Positions 33,638 through 44,816 of a DNA stretch of 64,000 nucleotides are shown piece by piece. The notes under the pieces were generated by a model. The model did no database searches. It worked only from the letters and a program-made list of their open reading frames with translations, and was not told the DNA's origin. Source of the DNA: Chamaecrista fasciculata (lineage: Eukaryota > Streptophyta > Magnoliopsida > Fabales > Fabaceae); the NCBI GenBank assembly GCA_003254925.1, contig QANZ01044994.1, positions 4,186 through 68,185 of the forward strand, written 5' to 3'. Within the stretch, counting starts at the first letter, position 1; every line of letters begins with the position of its first letter. The position numbers and the translations under genes were made by a program.

Positions 33638-34189
33638 ATGTTTGCTTCTCCACTCTCTCTCTCTCGTTCTCTCTCCTCTCTCTCTCGAAAGGGCTTTGAT
33701 TTCAGACAAGGCTCATCTTTCTTGTACATGCCTTTGCCTTTGCCAGAATTAGCGCCGCCTCCTTCATCTTCTTCATCCCTAATTCCTCTTCAACAAGAAA
33801 CCCCAATTTCAGCACCAAACACTCAAACTTCAAATTCATCAGTACTCTCACTCACCCAAGACGACATCCAATGCAAGAGCGGAAGGGCATTTGGGTCAAT
33901 GAACATGGACGAATTCCTCACCAACATTTGGAATTCCGATGAAATCCCCGTCGACGACGATTCACAACCACCTCGGCCACCTCCACCACCGCCGTTGCAA
34001 AACGACGACGCAGTTTCTTCTCAATTCTCTGTTCGGCCCCCAATTTGCAAAAAAACCGTTGATGAGGTTTGGTCTGAGATTCACAGGGAAAACCACCACA
34101 CAGCACGTGAGAATAATGAGGAGGGTAATAATAATAATAATAATGGGAGCCTCAAGAGGCAACAAACTGACAATGGGAATCGAAGCTGA
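33638..34189 (+). pseudogene. ABI5/AREB-type bZIP factor, N-terminal half only
   Basis: A frame of 183 codons holding three of the conserved phospho-regions of ABI5-clade factors in the right order: C1 'SSVLSLTQDDIQ' (usual SIYSLTLDEFQ), C2 'FGSMNMDEFLTNIWNSDE', and C3 'CKKTVDEVWSEIHRE' read here as 'ICKKTVDEVWSEIHRE'. The usual family protein then has the C4 region (TLEDFL) and a basic leucine zipper; both are absent. Similarity stops around 34160 after an Asn-repeat (AAT)n. A 45-base unit ('gggaatcgaagctgaaaatc') then repeats at about 34172 and 34230. The real start may be the second Met ('MPLPLPELAPPP'). It could be a broken copy of a gene elsewhere or, less likely, a short factor that interferes with full-length partners. 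Confidence 0.7.
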
Positions 34190-34684
34190 AAATCAAATTC
34201 GGGAAGTCTGAGAATGGGAATCTGAGAATGGGAATCGAAGCTGAAAATCGAATTCGGAAAGTCTGAGAATGGGACGAGAGAGAGAACAGTGGAAGGAGGA
34301 AGAAAAACAATGGCTAAAATATAAATTTCAATCCTAAATTATTTGGCCAAAATAACAATTTAGCCCAACACAAGAATGAGTATTTCCAAAATGGTCTAAT
34401 ATTGAGGTAAAAGACCATTTTGTCCTTTGTGATTGGAGAATGAATGTATTAGAGTATAGGTAATTATAGGTTTATGTATAGGGGTATAAGTGTAATTGAG
34501 TGTGTTTGATTATTTAAGAATCATGATTATAATTGAATCAGGAAAAAAACGTAAACGAACATGTTTATTTTGATTATAATCAAAACAGATTATAATCAAA
34601 ACGGAAACGAACTGGGCCTAAAAATAAAAAAAATAAAAATAAAAATTTGAATATGCTATTCAATTACTCCAATATATTATATAA
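34190..34684. other. Sequence between the bZIP fragment and the Helitron
   Basis: Contains the tandem 45-base unit at the end of the bZIP fragment, then AT-rich DNA. No continuation of the bZIP reading frame (C4 or zipper) could be found. Confidence 0.5.
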
Positions 34685-35713
34685 CTAGTATGAGACCCGT
34701 GCGTTCGCACGGGTTTTTTCCCGACAATTTATATAATTGAGATTCCTCACAACTTAACTTAAAAATCAACAATTAAAATCATAAAATGAATAATGTATGA
34801 TGAAATTTTTGGCAAAAAATCCAATCTCCCATTCAAAGGTGAATCTGCTCTGGTTGATTTGAATAGAAAATTCTGCACCCAAGAAAAAAATAACAGAATC
34901 CAATGTCAAATGCAGAACTCCATATAATTCAGAAGCATACCATATTCAAAAAATGTACTTATAGCAAAGATATTTAAAATCCTTTGACCCATCTAATGTT
35001 TGTATCTTCTTGATACAAAAGGACACTCTAATTAGGATCAGTTCACAATTTATCTGACCAGCTCATTTAATCTAATCAGGACCAATTTATCGAAGCAGGT
35101 GGTTTGTATTAGTAATCCTGGAAAACAGCCTTCGCCATGATACTTAAATTGAGCTATTCAAATCAAAGAACTTGAAGGAAATTTGTGGCTGCTAAAACTG
35201 AGAGTGACAAAGCATATCAAACTCTCTAGCACTACTCTCAAGTAGTTATAGACTTATAGCCATTATAGGATAATAATTATAGACACGCAACATTTATTAT
35301 GCAAAATATATAGTGATAATGTTTTTGTTGCTACTCATAAGGATTTCTGTCCAACCCGACATTCCACAGATTATTCACATTCCACTAAAAGAAACCTTAT
35401 ACATCAAAACATATGACAATATTTAACTGAAGAAACTACTTTATTATTAGTCTGTTACATCCAATTACATCTTTCCCATAACCAAGGACAACCTAGTCAG
35501 AAGAGCAATCTGAAGTCTTTTGAAGAGACTAAATTATTAGCTGTTGCTACTCAAGTAATAGGTAAAATGTGAATTATAGAGGACAGATTTAGATGTAACA
35601 GAGTTAAATAGTGAATGAATATATTCCTAGTTCTGTTTAAGTAAAATCATATGGCAATTTTAATGAATTGATTACATATGTAAAGCAGCAAATATAATTG
35701 AATCTCTACTTAC

Positions 35714-36150
35714 CAGATGTGCCTGGTTCAGAGGACCTGCACATCAAAAGAGAAATGAAAAATGAGATAAATAATGGACACACTGCTGGACGTATGATTG
35801 AGAACAGATGGCCTAGATAGCAATGTCTAATAACTCATCCACATTAAAGTAATTTAGAAAGAGGTAATACATACTTTGCCACCATGCCTAAATTAGCACT
35901 GCCCATTATTAAAATAATCAAAAGTGGTAAATAATTTCAATTAGATTTGAAAGCATCTCAACCTGATAGTAGTCAAACATAATGTTCACAAACTGATTGA
36001 ATACAAAGAGGAGTACTAACTGGGACAATCTTAGCAGCCTGGTAATTTTTGCTTTGATGACTATCCCCTTCGTGAGTGTAGACTTCACTTAGACTCCCTA
36101 ACTGAACTTCATATTTATCGTATAGAAGTATACTGCTTGCTTGTATATCT
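35714..36150 (-). pseudogene. Captured fragment of an LRR receptor-like kinase (At2g16250-like)
   Basis: Two exons, 36150-36021 and 35736-35714, with intact acceptor and donor sites. The translation reads 'DIQASSILLYDKYEVQLGSL', then 'SEVYTHEGDSHQS', then after one extra A in a run of As it shifts frame to 'ITRLLRLSQ' and continues across the intron as 'SSEPGTSG'. This matches the kinase catalytic-loop region of the At2g16250 family, where HRDIK is replaced by H-D-(I/V)-Q-A-S. Only about 50 residues of the kinase domain are present, so it cannot be a kinase. It lies downstream of the PRMT5 and SAPS pieces in the same orientation. Confidence 0.75.
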
Positions 36151-36513
36151 CTGCAACAATGAAAAGATAGACTTGTCACTTCTGGCACACCACTCAGCTT
36201 AAGCTTTTAAAATGTAGACGTGTACATAATTAATTTCGCTAAGCATCTTGATAGCTGAAAACTAAAAGGATTACAGCTAAAAAAATTTAATAGTAACACT
36301 AAAAACAACAAACATTTTTATGCTGAAAAAGATGAACTGAATATTAAAAGTAGCTCTTAATTTGAAGTTGTCAGACTGCTATCATAAGCAAAATAAAGCT
36401 TAAGGAATGAATACATTTGAGTTTAGATACTACTGTGATATGAAAAGACTATTTTATTGACATAATAATATGTATGGAATCACCATAAATGTAAGAAAAA
36501 GATCCCCACTAAC

Positions 36514-36587
36514 CTTGAGTGTAAAACTGCATTTGGATTCTTTTCAACAACATATACTTTTAGCTTCCTCCCAGTTTCTTCTGCTGC
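36514..36587 (-). pseudogene. Captured exon fragment of PRMT5
   Basis: A 74-base exon with acceptor 'cagttttag|' and donor '|gttagt'. It translates to '[20 protein letters not shown]' then 'VLHS'. This is the S-adenosylmethionine-binding segment of plant PRMT5/SKB1 (family sequence [27 protein letters not shown]), lacking two residues near the end. Only one exon is present. Confidence 0.75.
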
Positions 36588-36882
36588 CTAAAACTGAAGA
36601 TGACAAAAGTCAAACAAATGAAAAAACTAAACTGATATTAAATTAAACAAAATGAAGTTAAAAAGTAAGAAAAACATTTCCAAATATTAAAATGCAGCAT
36701 GGATTGAAGGTCAATCTGGTAGAGTAGCTCATTCCTCAACTTAATATATTTGCTTCAATGAAACCATATCATGTTCTGCAATAATCCTTCAAAGATCGCA
36801 GGTCAATCTGGTAGCTATATGTCATGGCATAAAAACTTCTTGTTGGATAATATGATTGAAAACCAAAAGTTGTGGACTTACT

Positions 36883-37543
36883 TGAAGATATTGCATGAAA
36901 GGAGCTGTTTTCCATAACAGCAGGCATACAACAACCTAGCACCATAAGAACCTAGATATATGAGGCCACAATTATTTGTAAAAAAAAAACTAAATAACAA
37001 CCTAGGACCATAATTTGTAAAACAAACTAAATAACGTGATTAACAAAATAAATATGGGATGAAAATAATTTCAAAGGAACACAGTTTTCTTTCCAGGTGC
37101 TAAAGATTAAACACTAATAATTATTAACTAAACTTCAAGCCTCAAAATCAAAATATTGGTACCTTACTAAAATACCCCGCCAGTAAGTTACTATGGGATG
37201 GCTTTGGATTCAAAAAGGAGAATAACAAATTCATTAACTGCAAAAGAAGCAATATGATCAGAAATAAATACTTGATTAAAAATACGCCAAGTAAAGAGCT
37301 TTAGTAATCTGGTTTCTCACTTCCTCATCCTCCACGAGGGTTTTGAGTATGATATCAATAAAAGGAAACCTGTAACAGAACAGTAGTAGAAACATTTATC
37401 AATATGAAACTTCACTAAACAGTATCTTAAAACCAATTTTCATTTTAGGCCACCTACTTGAAAGTTCGCTTCTTTTCAGCAGCCTCAGAGATTCTTCAAC
37501 AATGTATTGTAACAGCCTTTCATCCTGTGCTCTTCCACGCAAA
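36883..37543 (-). pseudogene. Captured fragment of a SIT4/PP6-associated (SAPS) gene
   Basis: Four exons with canonical splice sites: 37543-37458, 37369-37321, 37237-37163 and 36935-36883. They read 'LRGRAQDERLLQYIVEE', 'FPFIDIILKTLVEDEE', 'LMNLLFSFLNPKPSHS' plus 'NLLAGYFSK', and 'VVVCLLLWKTAPFMQYLQ'. These follow the order of the SAPS domain of plant SIT4-phosphatase-associated proteins (family: RAQ.EQLLRYIVEE, FKFPFIACEIF..., LKTLVEDEEL, LLAGYFSKVV). The end of the first exon needs a frame change to give 'EAAEKKRTFK', and about eight residues (ACEIFTCE) are missing in the second. It is therefore a decayed fragment, but its introns survive, so capture was at DNA level and not from mRNA. Confidence 0.8.
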
Positions 37544-37639
37544 CTGCAATAAATGAATAGAATTTCATTAGGTTCTAAAACACCACAGTTGTAGGAAATC
37601 CATATGAAGGAACTCAGCCCAAAAAAACCAAATTGATAA

Positions 37640-38352
37640 ATTGATAAATAAAAAAAAAAACAGCATCTCTCACGTTCTCACACCCATTACCCATTTGTCG
37701 CGTCCGATTGAAGCTCAGTTTGAACGAAACTACTTACCTCCAGATGTGAGAATCAGGAATGACGGTGGGGGAGAATCACAACAAAACGCACTAACTTATG
37801 GCCATTGCAACATCTTCGCCGGAAACAAAGACGTACGTGACCCGAAAGTTGGAAGATTGAAAAGAAATGCCAAAATCAAAACCCAACACAAAATGCCCAA
37901 GGCAGACCCAGAAATCGCCAAGATACACAAATATGAATCATGAAGGAGAAGTGAGGTAGAAGCTTACCCGGCAAACAGATGCAACGACGGTGGCTAGAAT
38001 CGAAGACAAAGATGACCAGAACTTTCCTTCAGAGTGCAGATGACGAAGACGAAGACGAAGAGAAATTTTTCTTCAGATTGCGCACAAAATCGGACCCTCA
38101 CCCTTCGATTTTGAAAGCTCACCGGTGGAGGATCAGAAATGCAACGGAAATGCGACGGACGGTGACGGTGGAGGAAATCGCAGACAAATGTCGCTGGAAA
38201 CTTGCAAGGGTGGAAGAGCAAACGCAGTGGATGTCGAGATGAAAGAGAATGACAGTGTGGAGAATGAGATGTTGGCTTCAAAGATGCAAGGTGTAGGTGA
38301 GGAAGATGAAAATGAAATTTTGGCTTTGGGGTTTGTCGATTGTCCGAAATGA
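37640..38352. other. Unidentified GC-richer cargo in the Helitron
   Basis: Clearly higher GC than its surroundings, with several open frames on both strands. On the minus strand 'ctcacatctggag|gtaagt' near 37738 looks like an exon end leading toward the SAPS fragment. On the plus strand an acidic frame (37979-38242, 'SADDEDEDEEKFFFRLRTKS') and an overlapping one to 38352 exist. I do not recognise the source gene. A first exon or promoter of a fourth captured gene is plausible. Confidence 0.35.
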
Positions 38353-38714
38353 AGAAGAAGAAGAAGAAGATGGTGAGAAGAAAAAGAAGAAGAAGACGAT
38401 GATGGTGAGAAGAAAAAGAAGGAGAAGAAGCGGCTAATAATGCGGATAGTGTGAAATGGGTTTTAAAATTTAGGGTCAAAGGAAAGTGTGATTTTGATGA
38501 TAGCTTCTGGCGTGGACACGTGTCCAATTTCAAAATTTAAACCCAAAATTTAGGAGAGCAAATGGCGCCATTTTCTATTTGCAAAAATCAGAAAATGAGG
38601 GAAAAAAAATTCAGGGACACGTGTAGATAGTAGATTAGTAGATTAGTAGATTAGTAGATTATTATTAAAATCAGGAAAAAAAAATTAAAATAGAAAAAAA
38701 AATTGCTGAATTAA

Positions 38715-39790
38715 TTAGTCAATTTCATCCTCAATCTTTTTTTTATGTCAATTTTGTCCCCAAACTTTACATTAACTGTCAATTTCATCCCCGATCTTTC
38801 ACATTTTCCTCAATTTTATCTTTTGACTAACTTCTTTTAATAAATTAACGACAGACTGCATTCTATTTTTTAATCTAAGTTAGGATTTGAGTTTCTTTTT
38901 TATCAATTTTACATTATATATCGTTAGCCATATAGATTTTGTCGTCAATATTTGGCTACAGTAGGAGTAAAGGATAAAATTGACCAAAATGTGAAAGATT
39001 AGGGACTAAATTGACAGTAAAAAAATATTGGGGATGAAATTGACAGTTGATGTAAAGTTTGGGGACAAAATTGACATCAAAAAAAAGATTGAGGATGAAA
39101 TTGACAGCTTGTGTAAAGTTTGGGACGAAGTTGAAATTGACAGCTTGTGTAAAATTGACCAAAATGTGAAAGATTAGGGACTAAATTGACAGTAAAAAAA
39201 TATTGGGGATGAAATTGACAGTTGATGTAAAGTTTGGGGACAAAATTGACATCATAAAAAGATTGAGGATGAAATTGACAGCTTGTGTAAAGTTTGGGGA
39301 CGAAGTTGACAACAAAAAAAGTTTGCAGACCAAATTTGAGAGTTAGTGTAAAGTTTGGGGGACAAAATTAGTACTTTTGCCTTATTAAAAAATTAGTTAA
39401 AAGATAAAATTGACGAAAATATGGAAGATCGGGGATGAAATTGACAGTTGATGTAAAGTTTGGGGACAAAATTGACAACAAAAAAAAGATTGAGGATGAA
39501 ATTGACAGCTTGTGTAAAGTTTGGGACGAAGTTGAGAGTTAGTGTAAAGTTTGGGGACGTAGTTAAAAAAAAAAGTTTGAGAATGAAATTGACAGCTTGT
39601 GTAAAGTTTGGGGACGAAGTTGAAAGAAAAAAAGTTTGGGGACGAAATTGAGAGTTGATGTAAAGTTTGGGGACAAAATCAGAAAGTACAAAATTGACAA
39701 CAAAATAAAGATTGAGGATGAAATTGACAGTTTATGTAAATTTTGGGGACAAAATTGACAAAAAAAAAAGATTGAGGATGGAAAAAAGAA
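38715..39790. repeat. Expanded 'aaattgacagcttgtgtaaa' repeat array
   Basis: The left part (38715-38870) is one arm of a MITE family ('gtcaatttcatcctcaatct', 'ccccaaactttac'). The rest is about a dozen irregular copies of a 55-65-base unit made of 'ggggacaaaattgaca', an A-run with 'gattgaggatgaa', and 'attgacagcttgtgtaaagt', all inverted relative to the left arm. Open frames in it (repeats of 'KLTACVKFGTKL' and its reverse) come from the repeat. Confidence 0.8.
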
Positions 39791-40050
39791 ATTATTATAG
39801 ATATGTAATGAGGAAAAAAAATGCAATGAGGGACACGTGTTAATTTGTCAATGCAATGAGGAGGGACACGTGTCAGTTGCAGGTTGAGAGGAAAAAGAAA
39901 TCAAAATTTGCTAAAAAAAAGCAGAGCTTGACACGTGGCAGAGGAAAACCTTGTTTTTTTGAATAGTATAGACGTTTCACGGTTTATCCTTATGTATTAT
40001 TCAACATATAATAAAGAATACAAATATTATGTTTTTATATATAAAAATAA

Positions 40051-40419
40051 GGTTAAAGTGCACTTTTGGTCCCTTAACTTTGGCAAAGATCTCAATTTGG
40101 TCCCATAACTTTTTTTGTTGCAATTTTGGTCTCATAACTTTTGAAAACGTCTCACTGTTGGTCCCAAGTTGATTTTTATCCATTATCTGTCGTTAAAGAT
40201 GATTTGACATACTGAGTTGGATGATGACGTGGCAAATATGGGTGAAGTTATGGGATGGATGGAAATCAGCTCGGGACCAACAATGGGATGTTTTTCAGAA
40301 GTTATGGGACCAAAATTACAACATAAAAAGTTATGGGACCAAATTGAAACATTTTTCAAAGTTATGGGACCAAGTTGAAACCTTTGTCAAAGTTATGGGA
40401 CCAAAAGTGCACTTTAGCC
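40051..40419. mobile_element. Mutator-type MITE with 9-bp TSD
   Basis: Ends GGTTAAAGTGCACTTTTGGT and, inverted, GGCTAAAGTGCACTTTTGGT. Perfect 9-base flanks TAAAAATAA (40042-40050 and 40420-40428). Inner repeats of 'ataactttttttgttgcaa' type mirror each other. It lies just outside the 5' end of the gene-capturing Helitron. Confidence 0.9.
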
Positions 40420-40754
40420 TAAAAATAAATATGTATTATTATAGATAATATATATGTAAACTGCAAAATAAGTCCTACCTTTTCTCATATCAATTGAACT
40501 TTTAGTTTAATTTGGAACCAAAATCTAAAAAAGAATAAAAATTAAAAATAATATAAGTATTTTAATCATTTCAACATGTATGGTAATTTATAAATAGAAA
40601 TATCATTTAATAACATTTATTTGCTAGCATGTAACATTTTAACATTAATATACATAACTTGAATAATAATAATGGTAAAAGTAAGAAAACGGGTCGGATC
40701 TTACATGGTGTATTCAACGGCTTTAAAGTTTTTTTTTTTTTGTGTAAAAAAGTA

Positions 40755-40873
40755 NNNNNNNNNNNNNNNNNNNNNNNNNNNNNNNNNNNNNNNNNNNNNN
40801 NNNNNNNNNNNNNNNNNNNNNNNNNNNNNNNNNNNNNNNNNNNNNNNNNNNNNNNNNNNNNNNNNNNNNNNNN
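40755..40873. other. Assembly gap (119 N)
   Basis: A run of N between homopolymer T and A stretches. Confidence 1.
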
Positions 40874-41211
40874 AGAAAAAAAAAAAAAATGAGTCTACAA
40901 ATGGCTCAAGCCGGTCCGAGTCCCCAAGTGATCAAGGAAAATTGTAGCCATCACCTTTTGGCACTCTAACCTAGCAACCAATTAGTGTGTCTAGATCTAT
41001 CACATACGGAAAAAATATAGGAGTAGTATGGCTACAATTTTAGATGACAATATGTGGACACAATCCTAAGGAAAACAATTTGAAGAAAGAGAAGGAATAT
41101 CGAATAGAGAAGGTAAAAAAGAGAGTGTTAAGTGTTGAAGAAAAAATCTGTAAACCCTTTTTTAAGAGAGGCTTGGAGAAGGATAAGTGTTCTGATGGTT
41201 ATCAAAACTAT

Positions 41212-41555
41212 TGTTAATAAGTTGTTATTAATAACTTAGTGGGGAAGCTAGTGGAATTTGACTAAGTCCACCCACATGTAAAATAGTTAGCAAGATATGA
41301 TCAAGTCATGATTATCAGGCAGCATTGAAAGATTTTTCGTTAGTGAAATCTCCATATTCTTGTCCTACAATCTATTGTGACATTCTAAATGCTTAATCAG
41401 TTTTATCCTCGCTACACTTCTCTTACATATGTATAAATAGTCCTTTGATTCTGTACACTCTAATCATTCAATATACATCAGTTTCCTCTGTTTTCTCTGC
41501 TTGCTCTCATTTTCTATCTTTCTGCCTTTCTGCCTTTTGTTCTCAAAAGGCTTCC
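41212..41555 (+). mobile_element. Possible solo LTR (fossil)
   Basis: A TATA box in 'gtataaatagtcctttgatt' (near 41430) is followed by a pyrimidine-rich leader ending 'tttcctctgttttctctgct', the layout of a plant Copia-type LTR. A TGTT start is possible at 41212. No second LTR, internal genes or target duplication were found, so the ends are uncertain and a host promoter is an alternative. Confidence 0.3.
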
Positions 41556-42018
41556 AATCTGAGGTAAAGAGAGATATTTTATTACTTTATATAAAACATT
41601 TTCTCTCTGTACTTCTTCATATACATCTACTCTCTTTAAATTATATAAATTGCACAAAAAACTTCACTTTAAAATATCTGAATTTTATGGAAAAGAATGT
41701 GCAACAATCCATATCACACTCCTTAATTAAGCAGAGTGAAATCATAAGAAATGCATCGAATTTCCCACATAAATATAATTCATTAATTCAAAAGACAAGC
41801 ATACAGAAATTATTCAAGAGCAATGTTTCTGTGAAACCACAAAACAGTCAAAGAGCAACAACTAATATAACTAAGAAACCAAACACACATGCAAGCAAAA
41901 CATATAGTTTCTCAAAAAAAACCCAATTATTCAAAATGGCAGTACTAGGCCATGAGCTATAGGGGTACATATATAAATATATAACCCCATAATTATTGAT
42001 ATTATTGATCACTAGTGA

Positions 42019-44816
42019 TCAGTTCTGCTTCTTGTTCTTGAAGAGTTGATTGAGGCGAAAGAGAGGACTCTTCTTGTTAGGCCCAACCATGATAGAGAGA
42101 TTTTGGGAAGCTTTTTGATCTTGCATTGGCACAAGACAAGCTGCTTCTTTCCTTGACTTCTTACACACAATAGTCATTTTCTCCATTTTGCGGCCTCTTG
42201 TTATTATGTACTTCACAAACTCTGTTTCAAGCTCTTTCCCTTTGAATCCCATTATGGATACATTCTTCAGCTTCTGATCAATACAGTGAGACACCACACC
42301 TTCTTCCCAAAGCAACCAATATTCCATACCACCATTGTCATCAGGATTCATCTTCCTTGACCCTTGATAAATCTGTGAATATATAGTAGTATTGTATTAA
42401 TTACACAAGTTCATTCAATGATATATATAGTGTATATATATTGTGTATTTTGCAGATATAGGAGAAAATATTGTGTCTAGCTACCAACTATATATGATCA
42501 TTGAACACTGCTATTATTTGATGTTCATTTAGTTTTAATTCAGTTAACTTAATATTAGAAGCAATATTCATGAGCAATTTATACATAAGTTTAAGTGATG
42601 GTCATATATATAGTTAATTAAGATTCATATTAATTGGACAAATTGCACAATATACATACATATATATCCTTTTTCACACAAAATCAGTAATTAACGTGCA
42701 TAAGTTAATTAGATTAATGTAAAAGGATAAACAAATTAATTAAAGTCAAATTAGATGGATGGCATACCGGTGCAGCAATGTCGAGAGTGTGCAGATTAAC
42801 ACAGGATCCTAAAATGAAGGTCAACGCCTGCACTGCCCTCTTAAAGTTCAAATCCAGATCAATCATCAACGTTGTCAAGTTGAAACGAAATATGTTCGCC
42901 TTTGGAATTCCCTATATACATAACAACAACAAAAAGAAAAAGATATATTATATATCACTCTCTATCATTGAAATAATTAATTATTGAAAAAAGAACTAAG
43001 AAATTAATTATATACATATTACTAAATAATTAAGACTTACAATGTCATCACCGAGGCTCTCAAAAATCTCATGAGTCTTGATCACAGGCTTGGCTCTAGG
43101 AGCAAGAGTGACCTTGGAGTTAATGGGATTGCATTGAGATTGAAAAACCCTAAGCCTCCTTGCATTGACCAAAATCCTCTTAGAATTGCAAGCAATGGAA
43201 GCCATAATGAAAGTGTCCAAGGAATTACAAGACACCACAATGTCTTCCACACAAAGAGCCCTAAGTTCCAAGAACCTTATCCTAGCATGAAGTATCTCCA
43301 CAAACTTAAGTTTGGAACACCCAACAACACTAAGCCTCTCAAGCATAGGACACTTGTTCACCATTCCACTCAATGTATCATCCTCAATCTCCACCATACT
43401 CAGCCTCACTGCTCTCATCTTATTACACCCTTTGAAAGGGTAGTGGCTCGTTATGTGGTAGTTCACTAGCTGAATTCATAATAAAGTAAATGAAAGAATT
43501 ATGAGTCTGACTAAAAAGTTTTTGATTCAATAAGCTATGATATAACTTCAAAATAAAAAATTCTTTCAATTTGTTTTCAAATATTTTGTTGACTCAAAGA
43601 GTGGTTTTTTTTTTTCAAAGGAGAACCTAAATATGTCGGGCTAAACACAAATGGAAGAATGATTTTGATGCAAATTGTTTAGGTCGTTGAAAAATAAATG
43701 TTCAAGTCAACTGTGCAAGTTAGAAATAACAGCAGAAACTAGATAAAATTACTATACATTTGAGACTAACAGTGATCAAAACAAAATTCACTCTATAATC
43801 CAGGGACCAAAATAAAATTTGGACCATTTTTTTATTAAATAGTTCATGATGAAGCAATTTATTTTAATAAGTCATGGTAAAGTCATAAAACAAAGTTTTG
43901 TTTTTTTGAAAAGTATCAAGCCAAATGAAATTATAGAAAACAAATTATAGTATCAAGCCAAATGAAATTAGATTTGAGTTCTCTGGCTGGTTGTAAATAA
44001 TGTTGTATGACTTTCCCATGAAACAAAGTTCTTTCTCCGATTGTTGATTCAAAAAATTTTTTTTTAAATAAAAAAAAGGGAAAAAGCATACCAATAAATT
44101 AAAAGCAAATAGAAGTCCAGTTTAAAAAAAGATTAATGAAATGATTGATAAATAACATAACAATTTATATAAATAAATAAATAATTTGATGGATACAAAA
44201 CCTGAAGAGACACGAGAGGAGCAAAGAGTCCAGAACAATACATCCCCATGAAGAGCTGAGTTCTCATCTTCTCGTTCTTGGTGTACAAAGGCCTGCATTC
44301 TAGGGTTAAGGCCTCGATCGTTTTCTTCCGGTCGAAGAGAAAGTCGAGGGTGGTCTGTAACTGCCGCAGAGGGAAGTGTGTGAATCTGAGAGACTTGAGA
44401 TCTCCTTCATGATGATGGAGAATCAAGTACACAAGTATGCTATAACGATATATTCCTTGTTCTTGCGGTAGGTTCAGAATGTAATTGAGTTGCTTGGCAG
44501 GAGATGAAATCTTAAGCTGTTTTAAGGGCTTAATCATGTGCTTCACGTCTAGGGTTAGACGTGGCACTTGCTTCCACAGATTTTGCCACCTTTTCGACAA
44601 CACGCACGTGCGAACCACGTCGTCAACCGGAAGAAGACACATAATCATCAGAAGAATCTCGTTTGGCATCTGGCTGATCTTGTCCATGTTTTCAACTTTT
44701 TGCCTCTTGTTTTTGTTGCTTGTGGTGGCCTTTCTTATGGCCCTCTTTCTTCCTTCTTGTGCCATTCTTTTCACTCTTTTTTTTAATGATAATGAGGGAT
44801 TTTGAGTGAGAGGCAC
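42019..44816 (-). CDS. F-box/LRR-type protein
   Basis: Four exons on the minus strand: 44816-44202, 43469-43041, 42911-42768 and 42372-42019. All junctions are GT-AG in phase 0 and join into 513 codons. A basic N-terminus (Lys/Arg-rich, possibly nuclear) is followed by an F-box at about residues 46-86 ('DKISQMPNEILLMIMCLLPV', 'VVRTCVLSKRWQNLWKQVP'), which docks to SKP1 in an SCF ubiquitin ligase. Leucine-rich-repeat-like segments follow: 'SGMVNKCPMLERLSVVGCSK' and 'LRALCVEDIVVSCNSL'. The C-terminus ('KYIITRGRKMEKMTIVCKKS') resembles the end of FBD-type F-box proteins. The target protein is unknown. Met18 (44765, 'MAQEGRK') is an alternative start and may be preferred, giving 496 residues. Plant F-box/LRR genes turn over quickly, so an exact orthologue is not proposed. 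Confidence 0.85.

Larger units (their letters stand above)
34685..39972 (-). mobile_element. Helitron carrying fragments of several host genes
   Basis: The minus-strand 3' end is a perfect hairpin CCCGTGCG-aa-CGCACGGG (34697-34714) followed by CTAG|T at 34685. The most likely 5' end is TCTATACTATTCAAAAAAAC at 39972, followed by 'ctctgccacgtgtc'. The base before it is G, not the usual A. A second candidate 5' end, A|TCTACTATCTACACGTGTCC, is at 38634. No RepHel gene is seen. Between 35.7 and 37.6 kb it carries, all in its own orientation, spliced exon fragments of a SAPS gene, PRMT5 and a receptor kinase, with further unidentified GC-richer sequence at 37.64-38.35 kb. A repeated MITE-like array (38715-39790) lies near the 5' side. 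Confidence 0.7.

Noticed and set aside
37994-38533. 179-codon minus-strand frame rich in Phe/His/Ser
   Set aside because: Composition matches the complement of a GAA/GAT-rich region. It does not resemble any family and does not fit with the neighbouring captured exons.
39460-39826. Frames reading 'KLTACVKFGTKL' or its reverse
   Set aside because: Products of the repeated MITE-arm array.
41501-41962. 153-codon plus-strand frame
   Set aside because: Starts in the pyrimidine-rich LTR-like leader and continues into AT-rich sequence with low-complexity composition. No domain seen.
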